Under the pieces are notes generated by a model, which was given only the letters and a program-made list of their open reading frames with translations, was not told where the DNA came from and ran no database searches. From Fimenecus sp045655645 (GTDB lineage Bacteria; Bacillota; Clostridia; Oscillospirales; Acutalibacteraceae), in contig JAZOPS010000020.1 in assembly GCA_045655645.1 (NCBI GenBank), positions 22,443 through 86,442 of the forward strand: a stretch of DNA of 64,000 bases, in the 5' to 3' direction. Shown in pieces: positions 25,835 through 35,245 of this stretch (its first letter is position 1; each line of letters opens with the position of its first letter). The position numbers and the translations under genes were made by a program.

Positions 25835-28800
25835 ATGAAGAAAATCTTATCAATATTTATGTCATTGATGTTTTTAATACTGTCTGTTGCGGACGGCTTT
25901 TCTGCACTGTCGTTAGCTTATGTTGATTCTTCAAATCTTAACACCTTTGCATCTGGTCTTGCAGAAATGATTAGAACTTATGATATAGAAAATGATACTG
26001 AAGAAGATGCAGAATCTAGCGATACAGATATTCCAGACATTGATTATCCAATTGTTTATGAGGGCATAGAAAACGAGATAAATAATTTTTATAGTTCAGG
26101 TTTTTATGAAATAGCAAACGACGAAGAGCCAAATATAGAAACTAAAGACTTTTCTACTTGCAGACTTATAGTTAAATCAAAGAAAAAAATTGATTATCAA
26201 GGTGCAATTGATTGCATAAGCGGATATAAAGATTTATATATTCTTCAATTTGATACCGATTTTAACACAGAAAAAGCTTATGATTATTATCAGTCTTTAG
26301 ATTATATTGAATATGTCGAAGTTGATACAATATGCTCAGTTGAGTCAGAAGAAGAGGGTGGAATCCCTAATATTAATCCTGAAATTGTTGTTGGTGGCAA
26401 TGTTACAGGAGAAGCATTGTCATGGATTTCAGAAGAAATCGGTTATGAAAGTATTAGAGATGAATTACAAGAAAGAATTTTGCAAGATGTAACAATCGCT
26501 GTCCTTGATAGTGGTGTTGATACAGACCATGAGTTTTTAGTTGACCGACTTCTTCCAAATGATGTTAATTTAAGTTCGACAGGTGCAACAGATAGTTGTG
26601 AAGATGATTTTGGTCATGGAACTCATGTTGCAGGTATTATTGTTGATAATACTCCTGATAGTGTTAAAATCAAGCCTTATAAAGTTCTAAATTATGACGG
26701 CAAAGGCTCAACAAGTCTTATAGCAATTGCAGTTGATATGGCTGTTGAAGATGGTGCAGATATCATTAATTTGAGCCTTACAGCTGAAGGTCATCAGCAA
26801 ATGTTAGAGGATTCAATTAATGAAGCCGTAAAACAGAATGTTAACGTTATTGTTGCTGCAGGCAATAATTCGGCTAATTTATCAAAAAAGACTTATTCTC
26901 CAGCTTGTGTTGAATCTGCTGTTACAGTTAGCGCTGTTGATAAAAATCATAAACTATCAAAATATTCTAACTACAACGGTACAATTGATATTGCAGCTCC
27001 TGGCGATAATATTAAGAGCTGTTATCTTAATAATACATATTCCTTGATGAGTGGTACTTCAATGGCAGCCCCTCAGGTTTCTGCTGGTTATGCCGTTGTT
27101 CGTTCGGCTTTTCCAGATAAAACTGCTGAAGAAGTAGAAGAGATGATTGAAAGATATGCAATCAAAATGGAAGAAAATTCTGGTGAGAACAAATATGGTG
27201 CAGGTATTCTCTATTTAAAATATATTCTTCAGACTATTCCAAGAACTGCAAGTGTGCAATTTAGTGTAGTAAAGACCGAATTTAATAAAGCATTTAAACT
27301 GACTTTAACTTGTCCTGAAGAAGATTCAATTATTTTCTACGTAATAAATGGTGAAGATGATGTTGAAATAGATTTTGTTACTGGTACAAAATATACTGAA
27401 CCAATAACTATCGGTGATTCTACCAAAATTACTGCAGTTGCAATTTCAAAAGGTAAGGCGTTCAGTTTGCCAGTGACTTATGAATATACTCGAGTATTTG
27501 AAACTGAAGATGAAAAATATGATATTAGTTCATCAGGTTTAATTACTAATTATGCAGGAAACGATATGGATATTGTTGTTCCTGATAAGATTCGAGGTAT
27601 AACTGTTAAGGGTATAGATGCAGATGCCTTTAAAAATGACCATGTAATTCGTTCAGTTCATTTGCCTGATACAGCAACCAAAATCGGCAAAAATGCATTT
27701 TACGGCTGTTCAAACCTTGAAACTGTAACAGGTAATGGTTTAACTACTATTAGCGATAATGCTTTTCAAATCAGTACAATTCAAAGTGTACCATTTAACC
27801 AGATTACAAGCATTGGTAAATATGCTTTTTCAGGTTGTAACAACTTGCAGAATGTTGATTTGTCCAATGTTACAACAATTTCAGCTAGTGCCTTTGAAAA
27901 TGCACAGGGTTTAGGTGAAATAGAGTTAACTAATGCCAAAACAGTCAATAGCTTTGCGTTCAGAAATAGTGATGTAACAAAAGTTAATGCTCCTGTTTTA
28001 ACATCCTTGAATGAAGGTGTTTTTTCTGAGTGTCGTTCTCTTGAATTTTTAAAAGCTGAAGAAGTCTTTAATGTTGCAAAGAGTGCGTTTAAATATTGTT
28101 CAGCTTTGGTCACAGTTCGTCTTCCAAAGGCAACAAATATAGCTAACGAAGTTTTTTATTACAGTTCAATTAGGTTTATAGATTTACCAGAAGCAACAAG
28201 ACTTGGAAATAATGCTTTTTGTGGCTGTGAGGACCTTAGAGTGGCTTCACTTCCAAAAGTTGAAAAGCTTGGCACTAATTCATTCATCAATTGTAAAAAG
28301 TTAAGTGTTCTTAACTTGACTTCACTTACTTCTATTGAATATAGTGTTTTTTCAAATTGTGAAAGTTTAAAATCACTTTGGTTGCCAAATGTTAAAACTA
28401 TTGGCTCAAATGCATTTCAAAATACATATGTTGAATATTTGCAGTTCGATAATGTTGAAAAAATTGGTAACTTGCCATCAACTCTTAAAGGTTTAGTTCT
28501 TCCAAGCACAGTTACATCAATTACTGCAGCAACTCCACCAACAAACTTTATAGTTTATGGTTTTAATGAAAGTTACGCTCAACAATATGCAGAACAAGCA
28601 AATAAAGAATTCAAACCTGTTCCATGCGTAATTTTTGGGATGCCACAGCAGGTGAGCGTGGAAGATAGGTTTATTCATGCTTACGCACTTGGATATAATT
28701 GTACATATCAGTGGTATGAAAATGATATTGTAGCAAACGAAGGTGGTACACCAATTGAAGGTGCAACAAAATTCTTTTATGAACCAAAGCGTGAAGATGG

Positions 28801-29284
28801 TGCGATTGCATATTATTGTATAATCACAAGTAATGATGGTACAAACGAAAATGTTGTTGTAACACAACCAATTGAGAATGCTTTTGAATATAGAGAAGCT
28901 GATTATACTGAATATGATAATATAGTTGAGATAGCAAATGGTATTGACAGAAAACTTTATACAGAAGATTCTCTTAAATTGCTTGATGACATTTTAGCGC
29001 TTGATATTTCTGGGTATTCCTTGGCAGAGCAAAATTTAATTGACGAACATATTTTTGCAATTAATAAGGCCCTTGAATTACTCGAATATGCCTTTACAAC
29101 AGGTGATATTAACAATGATGGCAACATTTCACTTGTGGATGCAAGAATGGTCTTGCAGGCTGTAGCAAATACAATAACGCTAGACGATATTCAAAATCTT
29201 GCTGCTGATATGAATGGAGACGGAGCAATAACTCTCGTTGATGCCCGAATGGCTCTGCAAGCAGTTACAAACTCAACTCAATAA
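25835..29284 (+). CDS. Secreted subtilase with BspA-like leucine-rich repeats and a dockerin
   Basis: 1149 residues from ATG 25835 after GGAGGTG. A signal peptide occupies about residues 1-30, followed by an acidic prodomain. The S8 catalytic triad is complete: Asp in IAVLDSGVDTDHE (about 224), His in FGHGTHVAGI (about 261) and Ser in SGTSMAAPQVSAGYA (about 408), with the oxyanion Asn in VIVAAGNNS. Residues about 570-890 hold LRR_5/BspA-type repeats (IGKNAFYGCSNLETV and relatives), then an Ig-like region. The C-terminus has two dockerin calcium loops, DINNDGNISLVDA and DMNGDGAITLVDA. It should be a secreted protease docked to a cohesin scaffold. Confidence 0.9.
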   Translation: MKKILSIFMSLMFLILSVADGFSALSLAYVDSSNLNTFASGLAEMIRTYDIENDTEEDAESSDTDIPDIDYPIVYEGIENEINNFYSSGFYEIANDEEPNIETKDFSTCRLIVKSKKKIDYQGAIDCISGYKDLYILQFDTDFNTEKAYDYYQSLDYIEYVEVDTICSVESEEEGGIPNINPEIVVGGNVTGEALSWISEEIGYESIRDELQERILQDVTIAVLDSGVDTDHEFLVDRLLPNDVNLSSTGATDSCEDDFGHGTHVAGIIVDNTPDSVKIKPYKVLNYDGKGSTSLIAIAVDMAVEDGADIINLSLTAEGHQQMLEDSINEAVKQNVNVIVAAGNNSANLSKKTYSPACVESAVTVSAVDKNHKLSKYSNYNGTIDIAAPGDNIKSCYLNNTYSLMSGTSMAAPQVSAGYAVVRSAFPDKTAEEVEEMIERYAIKMEENSGENKYGAGILYLKYILQTIPRTASVQFSVVKTEFNKAFKLTLTCPEEDSIIFYVINGEDDVEIDFVTGTKYTEPITIGDSTKITAVAISKGKAFSLPVTYEYTRVFETEDEKYDISSSGLITNYAGNDMDIVVPDKIRGITVKGIDADAFKNDHVIRSVHLPDTATKIGKNAFYGCSNLETVTGNGLTTISDNAFQISTIQSVPFNQITSIGKYAFSGCNNLQNVDLSNVTTISASAFENAQGLGEIELTNAKTVNSFAFRNSDVTKVNAPVLTSLNEGVFSECRSLEFLKAEEVFNVAKSAFKYCSALVTVRLPKATNIANEVFYYSSIRFIDLPEATRLGNNAFCGCEDLRVASLPKVEKLGTNSFINCKKLSVLNLTSLTSIEYSVFSNCESLKSLWLPNVKTIGSNAFQNTYVEYLQFDNVEKIGNLPSTLKGLVLPSTVTSITAATPPTNFIVYGFNESYAQQYAEQANKEFKPVPCVIFGMPQQVSVEDRFIHAYALGYNCTYQWYENDIVANEGGTPIEGATKFFYEPKREDGAIAYYCIITSNDGTNENVVVTQPIENAFEYREADYTEYDNIVEIANGIDRKLYTEDSLKLLDDILALDISGYSLAEQNLIDEHIFAINKALELLEYAFTTGDINNDGNISLVDARMVLQAVANTITLDDIQNLAADMNGDGAITLVDARMALQAVTNSTQ

Positions 29285-29291
29285 AATATTT

Positions 29292-29322
29292 AAAGCCTTG
29301 AATTTAAAATTCAAGGCTTTTT
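29292..29322. terminator. Terminator after the subtilase gene
   Basis: Long near-perfect palindrome, AAAGCCTTGAATTT / AAATTCAAGGCTTT, followed by TT. It is convergent with the minus-strand FliB-like gene, which ends 2 bases away, and may act in both directions. Confidence 0.85.
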
Positions 29323-29323
29323 G

Positions 29324-30235
29324 TTATGAGGTTAATACATCTAAATTCTCCTGTGAATATTCTATTTCACTTGAATACATTCTTGAATACTCAACAATAT
29401 CTTCAAAGGCTAAAGAGTTGTATTTATTGATATGATACTGACATAATGCATAAATTATATTCACACTTGTTTTAATGAATTTTATAATGTTTTCTTCATA
29501 ATTGCCATCAAGCACAAGGACAAAGTGGCGATATGTAAAATAAATAAGTAGTTGCTCAAAACAAATATCAAATTCATTTGGAGTTTCAATATCTTTTATA
29601 CCATCATAAGCATCAATTAGTTCATTTAAAAGATTTTTCCAATTATTATCAAGAATTTCTAATGAAAGATATTTTTCCAATAATTCTTTTGAACAGAAGG
29701 CATTATTTAAAGACATTCTCTCTTTAATTGTTAAATCTCTATTTTGAAAATATTCAAAAGTATTATTTCGCTTAATAAAGAAATCTTTTTCAAAATCATT
29801 ACTTTCTTCTGTGAGTGTATCATGGAAAATTTCAACGATTTTCACTTTTTTGTTTTGAGATAGAATAAGTCTTGCTGCTTCTTCGCAACAAAGACCAATG
29901 CCAATTTCAGTTCTGTCAGAATAAAAATTTCTGAAACGGGGATGGTCATAGCAAATCTGGCAAAGTGCATCCTCTGAAAGATTTAGAATAATATCACAAA
30001 GATTGTTCTCATTTAAGAATGGACATCTTTCAACATCGGTCAATTTAAAGCAGTTACATTCATCTTGTGTGACAATGTTTTCTCTTAATTGTTTCCCAAA
30101 ATCAGAGTCAATACTTTTATAGTATTCAAAAGTTTCATCATCAATATCAATTTCCCAACCGATGCAACAACTGTGACGGCATCGGTCAGCTATGCATTTG
30201 AATTTGTTATAATAATCGGGAGCTAATGTTTTCAT
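29324..30235 (-). CDS. fliB: FliB-like (flagellin lysine-N-methylase family) protein
   Basis: 303 residues. The cysteine motif CIADRCRHSCCIGWEIDID near the N-terminus, CNCFKLTDVERCPFL and ALCQICYDHPRF match the FliB family, which carries an iron-sulfur-type cysteine set. In Salmonella FliB methylates flagellin lysines, but Clostridia have many FliB homologues without flagellar context. No flagellar gene is in this window. It begins 4 bases after the upstream ABC gene stop, so it belongs to the same operon; a role in modifying an exported protein or peptide is an inference. Confidence 0.75.
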   Translation of the reverse strand: MKTLAPDYYNKFKCIADRCRHSCCIGWEIDIDDETFEYYKSIDSDFGKQLRENIVTQDECNCFKLTDVERCPFLNENNLCDIILNLSEDALCQICYDHPRFRNFYSDRTEIGIGLCCEEAARLILSQNKKVKIVEIFHDTLTEESNDFEKDFFIKRNNTFEYFQNRDLTIKERMSLNNAFCSKELLEKYLSLEILDNNWKNLLNELIDAYDGIKDIETPNEFDICFEQLLIYFTYRHFVLVLDGNYEENIIKFIKTSVNIIYALCQYHINKYNSLAFEDIVEYSRMYSSEIEYSQENLDVLTS

Positions 30236-30239
30236 AAAA

Positions 30240-32042
30240 TCACTCGTCTTTATATTTTTCTGCTTGAAGATTGAACATATAAGCGTAAGTACCGTTTAAA
30301 TTCATAAGTTCCTGATGGCTTCCGCTTTCAATAATTCTGCCATTTTCCATAACATATATTCTGTCGGCATTTACTGTGGTTGAAAGTCTGTGAGAAATGA
30401 AAATAACGGTTTTCTTGTCCGCAGCTTCAATCATTGCTTGGTTAAGATTATATTCAGCAACAGGGTCAAGGTTAGCACTTGGTTCGTCAAGAATTACATA
30501 AGGACAATCCTTATAGAATGCTCGTGCGATAGCAGTTTTCTGTGCTTCACCACCGGAGAACATAACCCCTTCGTCGTCAAATTCTCTTAAAAGTTCAGTT
30601 TCTATTCCGTTTTTAAGTTCTTTGTTAAAACCGCTGTGCTTCAATGCATCCCATATTCTATTTTCATGGGGATTAACATCAAGAGCAACATTTTCACCAA
30701 GACTGCAAGAGAAAATTTGAAAATCTTGAAATACTGCTGCAAAACGGTCTCTGTGAGAGTCTGCAGTAGCATTTTTAATGTTTTCACCATCAATAAGGAT
30801 TTCACCTTCAGTGGCATCGTAAAGTCTTAATAACAGGTTTGTGAGGGTTGTTTTACCCGCACCATTATAACCAACAAGAGCAATTTTCTCATAAGGTTTA
30901 ATTGTGAGATTAATGTCTTCAAGTGTAGGTTTGTCGTTGTTAGGGTAGGTGAATGAAAGATTTTTAATTGTAATTTCCTTTGGCTCAGTTTTCTTTGCCT
31001 TTACACCGCCATTTTTAATCTTAAAATCAGCATTTAAGAATTCACGGTATTTGTCAATCATTTTTGCTTGTTCAGAGAATCGAGCCAATGCCCAAACAGT
31101 CAAAAATTGGAATGACATTGCAACGGCGTGTGCACCATTGAATGTTGCGACAAAGTCACCAGCAGAAATAGTATCTTTTATAAGCACGCAATATCCAAGA
31201 TAAAGGGGAAGAATAAACATAAATCCAAGACCTTGAACACCAACTTTTTGTGTGCAGTTAAGAGCAGAAATCTTATTCCAATACTTCTTCTGATTATTGA
31301 TAACATCATCTGCAGCATCGTTGTATCTGTCCATAAGCAAAGGTGAAATATTATTCATTCTTACTTCTTTTGCATAATCTTGCAAATAGAAAATGCGTTG
31401 GAAATAGTCAGCTCGTCTGTGATATTTTGCATTATCAATTCGTCTTTCCATCATAAGAGTGCCAACTCTTTTGCTTATAGGAAGAAAAACGCAGATAACA
31501 ATAAGGATAATCACAAGGCACCAAGGGTCAATTGTGAAAAGTACGGAAGAAATTGTTACGAGTGAAATTATATGTCCCACATACATTCTCACAAGACCTA
31601 AAAGATTTTGAATATTACTTGATGAAGACTCAATAGTGAGAATAAAGTTGTTGTAGAATTCAGGGTTATCATAAGATTCCAAGTCTAGACTTCTTGCTTT
31701 TTCATATAGTTTCTGATTTAAACCATAGTAAAGTCTTTCTCGTTCCATATTCCAGTAAAATTCTCTGAATAACCATGAAATAATCGTTGAAAGAATTAAA
31801 ACAAGAGCAATAACTAACACTGCATAGAAAATTCTTTCAAGATTTGTTCCTTCTGTCACAACATCAATGATATATTTTACACCAATAACACGGATAAGGT
31901 TGTTGGGCAAAATCATCAAAAGCCCCCACATGAATTCGCCAATAACAAGAAGGGGAGAAACACTAAAAAGAAGTTTTATAAAGAAGAAAATATTAGATGG
32001 CATTGAGTGAAGCGTTTTTTCTTTGTTCTTTTTCTTAAACAT
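30240..32042 (-). CDS. ABC exporter half-transporter B (TMD-NBD)
   Basis: 600 residues from ATG 32042 (GGGGTGAG upstream); a GTG at 32048 is a second choice. The six-helix membrane domain spans about 20-310 and the ATPase domain follows: Walker A GYNGAGKTTL, signature FSGGEAQ (a departure from LSGGQ) and Walker B CPYVILDEPSANLDP. It overlaps the upstream half-transporter by 8 bases, so the two probably form a heterodimer. No substrate is evident. Confidence 0.86.
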   Translation of the reverse strand: MFKKKNKEKTLHSMPSNIFFFIKLLFSVSPLLVIGEFMWGLLMILPNNLIRVIGVKYIIDVVTEGTNLERIFYAVLVIALVLILSTIISWLFREFYWNMERERLYYGLNQKLYEKARSLDLESYDNPEFYNNFILTIESSSSNIQNLLGLVRMYVGHIISLVTISSVLFTIDPWCLVIILIVICVFLPISKRVGTLMMERRIDNAKYHRRADYFQRIFYLQDYAKEVRMNNISPLLMDRYNDAADDVINNQKKYWNKISALNCTQKVGVQGLGFMFILPLYLGYCVLIKDTISAGDFVATFNGAHAVAMSFQFLTVWALARFSEQAKMIDKYREFLNADFKIKNGGVKAKKTEPKEITIKNLSFTYPNNDKPTLEDINLTIKPYEKIALVGYNGAGKTTLTNLLLRLYDATEGEILIDGENIKNATADSHRDRFAAVFQDFQIFSCSLGENVALDVNPHENRIWDALKHSGFNKELKNGIETELLREFDDEGVMFSGGEAQKTAIARAFYKDCPYVILDEPSANLDPVAEYNLNQAMIEAADKKTVIFISHRLSTTVNADRIYVMENGRIIESGSHQELMNLNGTYAYMFNLQAEKYKDE

Positions 32043-33861
32043 TTTCACTCACCCCGCTTTCTCCCTTATAACTTGATGCTTGCAAAGTGAACATTTTGCT
32101 GTATTCACCATTTTGTGCCATAAGTTCGCTGTGTGAACCTGATTCAAGAATTGTACCATTACCAAGTACAAAAATTCTGTCAGAAAGCACAGCACTTGAA
32201 AGTCTGTGTGAAATATAGATAACTGTTTTGTTTTTAGTAACTTCAATCAGATTTTCATACATTTTGTATTCAGCAATAGGGTCAAGTGCAGAGCTAGGCT
32301 CGTCGAGAATTGCAACCTCAAAGTCACGGGCAAAGAGTCGAGCAGCAGAAACCTTTTGGTTTTCGCCACCTGAAAGACCCGCACCATCAATTTCAAACTC
32401 ACGAGTAAGCACTGTGTCAGCACCTTTTGTCAGACTCTGTATCTTTTCCCAAACACCGCTACGACGAAGTGCTTTTTCAGCAATTATCTTTTCTTCTTCA
32501 CTACATTCGTGACACATAATGTTTTCGTTAACCGAAACAGCAAAGTTCTTATAGTCTTGGAAAACAGTTGCAAAAGCATTTCTAAGTGACTTGACATTAT
32601 ATTCTTTTACATTGGTGCCATTATAAAGAATTTCGCCTTCATCGGCATCATAAAAACGCAAAAGAAGTTTAACGAGAGTTGATTTACCTGCACCGTTGAT
32701 ACCCACAATTGCAATAGTTTCACCTTTGTTAATTTTGAACGAAACATTTTTAAGGATTGCTTTGTTTGTGTCAGGATACCCAAAAGAAACATTTTTGAAT
32801 TCAATGCTCTGAAATTCTTCTGCGTCTTTTCCACCATCTGTGATTTTTGGTTCATAGTCAAAGAAATCACGCAAATTTTGAAAAAAGAGTGCCATCTGTG
32901 AAAGTTCATCAAACCCTTCTGCAATAGACATTGTTGAGTCGCGAACAGAGTTGATTGATGAAAGAACAACAGAGAAATTTGAAATTGAAAGTGCCTTTGT
33001 GAAAATAAATTGATATCCTGCAAGGGCGTAAGTGCCAATAATTGGTATAAAATCACTGAAAAGTGAACTAAGCATACTGTAAAAGAATAGCTTTGGACCA
33101 TACTTTTTGAGAATCATAATATTTGCATCGATTGCAATTTTGAATCGTTTAATCAAAACTGCAAAAATGTTTGATGTTCTCATATCCTTTGAAAAGTCTT
33201 TTAAGAACATTGTTCGCTGAATATATGCCTTGATTCTGTTGTTTGTTGTCATTTCGAGGTCACGCTTATATACAGCTTTACTTTTGGAAATTTCAATAAC
33301 AAAAACAAGAGTGACAGGTAATAAAAATAACAGATACATAGGGTTAATTACTGTAACTGTTGTAACAACGCAGATAAGTGCAATAATACCACCTATAATA
33401 GCGGCAACATCCCAACAAATTAAGTCGAAATAACTTGATGAAAGAACAAGTGTTGCTCTTTGATATTTATCATAAAACTCGGGGTTTTCATAACAACTGA
33501 CATCAAGTTGGGTTGCTTTTTCAAAAATCTTGTTGTTAAGATTTTTAAGAACAATTTTTGTCGAAATTAATCTTGTTCTTTCGGCAAATGCAGAAATCAC
33601 ATTCACAAGTAAATACACACCAAAGAAAAGCAAAAGATATGTGAAATATGTCTTGAAATCTGCATCACCATCGATGATGCTCAAGAGAACTTTTAAAAAC
33701 AGAATGTTCTGGACATACATTGACAAAACTTTGTTAGAAATTTCCGTAACAAGATAGCCGATTAAAAGTCTTTTATCAGCTTCCCATATAAGTTTTAATG
33801 CATAAAGAGCATTTTTGAAAATTGGAACCTTAACGGGCTCGTGAAGTTTAATCCACCTCAT
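32035..33861 (-). CDS. ABC exporter half-transporter A (TMD-NBD)
   Basis: 608 residues from ATG 33861, preceded by AAGGAG; a further upstream start would overlap that site. The membrane domain occupies about 25-330. The ATPase carries Walker A GINGAGKSTL, signature LSGGENQ and Walker B FEVAILDEPSSALDP. The two half-transporters and the FliB-like gene are read from the minus-strand promoter at 33901-33929. Peptide or lipid export is possible but not shown by the sequence. Confidence 0.86.
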   Translation of the reverse strand: MRWIKLHEPVKVPIFKNALYALKLIWEADKRLLIGYLVTEISNKVLSMYVQNILFLKVLLSIIDGDADFKTYFTYLLLFFGVYLLVNVISAFAERTRLISTKIVLKNLNNKIFEKATQLDVSCYENPEFYDKYQRATLVLSSSYFDLICWDVAAIIGGIIALICVVTTVTVINPMYLLFLLPVTLVFVIEISKSKAVYKRDLEMTTNNRIKAYIQRTMFLKDFSKDMRTSNIFAVLIKRFKIAIDANIMILKKYGPKLFFYSMLSSLFSDFIPIIGTYALAGYQFIFTKALSISNFSVVLSSINSVRDSTMSIAEGFDELSQMALFFQNLRDFFDYEPKITDGGKDAEEFQSIEFKNVSFGYPDTNKAILKNVSFKINKGETIAIVGINGAGKSTLVKLLLRFYDADEGEILYNGTNVKEYNVKSLRNAFATVFQDYKNFAVSVNENIMCHECSEEEKIIAEKALRRSGVWEKIQSLTKGADTVLTREFEIDGAGLSGGENQKVSAARLFARDFEVAILDEPSSALDPIAEYKMYENLIEVTKNKTVIYISHRLSSAVLSDRIFVLGNGTILESGSHSELMAQNGEYSKMFTLQASSYKGESGVSENV

Positions 33862-33900
33862 TGTTATTCTCCTTGAACAAGCCAAAAATTATCTATTTTA

Positions 33901-33929
33901 AGAATATCACCACAAAAAAAACTTGTCAA
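33901..33929 (-). promoter_or_regulatory. Sigma-A promoter of the ABC/FliB operon
   Basis: On the minus strand: TTGACA (33929-33924), 17-base spacer, TATTCT (33906-33901). It is divergent from the MFS promoter. Confidence 0.75.
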
Positions 33930-33985
33930 TAAATCAATACCTTTTTCAACATAAAAGAAGAATTTGTTTATAAAAGAATATAGAG

Positions 33986-34014
33986 TTGAATATAAAACTT
34001 CTTTATGTTAAAAT
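33986..34014 (+). promoter_or_regulatory. Sigma-A promoter of the MFS gene
   Basis: TTGAAT (33986-33991), 17-base spacer, TAAAAT (34009-34014). The -35 boxes of the two divergent promoters are 56 bases apart. Confidence 0.72.
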
Positions 34015-34038
34015 ATCTCATATTAGCGAGGTGTTAAA

Positions 34039-35202
34039 ATGCTTTTTATTTTGGTTGTTATTTATATTGTTTTCATATCTTTAGGGTTACCGGATTCGCT
34101 TTTTGGTGCAGCGTGGCCGGTTGTACACAAAGATTTTGCTATTCAAGAAAGTTTTGCGTCTTTGTATGGCATAATTACAGGATTTTGCGTAGGTGGCGTA
34201 AGCTTTGTTGCCGGTAAAGTAATACGAAAATTTGGTACACCTTTGGTTACACTTGTTTCCACCTTGCTTACTGTATTAGGTCTTTTAATTATGAGTGTTT
34301 CACCTAATATCGTTGTTATGATGCTTGGTGCAGTAGTTTTAGGCTATGGCGCAGGTGTAATTGATACAGCACTTAATAATTTTGTATCACTTCATTATAA
34401 AGCTCAGCACATGAATTGGCTTCATGCTTTCTGGGGCATTGGTGTTACTGTTAGTCCGCTTATAATGTCTTTTTTCTTATCCGGTGAAACTGGCTCTTGG
34501 CGCAATGGATATCGTGTAATAGCATTGTTGCAACTGTCAGTAGCTGTTGTTATTGCTTTTTCTTTAAAAAGATGGCGCCAAATTAAAGAGAATGCTGAAA
34601 CACAAGAAGTTTCAGGTGAAAACAAAAAAAGCTTAATTGAAATACTAAAAATTAAGGGTGTGCTTACAAGTCTGCTTTCTCAGGGACTATATTGCAGCAT
34701 GGAATTTCTTATTGGCACATGGGGAGCATCATTCCTTGTTCATGTTCATGCATTACAACCCGACGAAGCGGCAAAGTGGATTTCGTTGTATTTTTGCGGA
34801 ATAACAGTAGGTAGAATTATATCAGGATTTATTTCAATGAAAGCCTCTGATAATACAATGATTCGTTTAGGTATTGGGACCTCGTTTGTAGGTATTATAA
34901 TTTTAGCTTTACCACTTGGCAAAATTTCACTTTTAGGTTTGTTGCTTATCGGTATAGGTTTTGGACCAATTTTCCCAAGTATATTACATAGTGTGCCTGA
35001 CCGTTTCGGCGAAGAATATTCTGCTGATATTACAGGTTTTCATATGGGTGGTGCATATGGTATAGGATTTGCAGTTCAGTTGGTTTTCGGTTTTATAGCA
35101 ACTGCAACAACATTTAATATTACAACTTTTGTGTTATTGGCACTTTGTATTGGACTTTTCTTTACAAACGAAATTACAATTAAAAAACTTAAAAATAAAT
35201 AA
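34039..35202 (+). CDS. Major facilitator superfamily transporter
   Basis: 387 residues, about twelve membrane helices. VFISLGLPDSLFGAAWPVV opens helix 1 and resembles the FucP/sugar-type MFS branch; GYGAGVIDTALNNFVS and GIGFGPIFPSILHSVPDRFG are typical of that group. The substrate is not predictable. It lies 43 bases upstream of the choloylglycine-hydrolase-family gene, with no terminator between, so the two are probably expressed together. Confidence 0.83.
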   Translation: MLFILVVIYIVFISLGLPDSLFGAAWPVVHKDFAIQESFASLYGIITGFCVGGVSFVAGKVIRKFGTPLVTLVSTLLTVLGLLIMSVSPNIVVMMLGAVVLGYGAGVIDTALNNFVSLHYKAQHMNWLHAFWGIGVTVSPLIMSFFLSGETGSWRNGYRVIALLQLSVAVVIAFSLKRWRQIKENAETQEVSGENKKSLIEILKIKGVLTSLLSQGLYCSMEFLIGTWGASFLVHVHALQPDEAAKWISLYFCGITVGRIISGFISMKASDNTMIRLGIGTSFVGIIILALPLGKISLLGLLLIGIGFGPIFPSILHSVPDRFGEEYSADITGFHMGGAYGIGFAVQLVFGFIATATTFNITTFVLLALCIGLFFTNEITIKKLKNK

Positions 35203-35245
35203 AAAAATAAACAGTACACATACTATACCGAAAGGATTTGATAGT

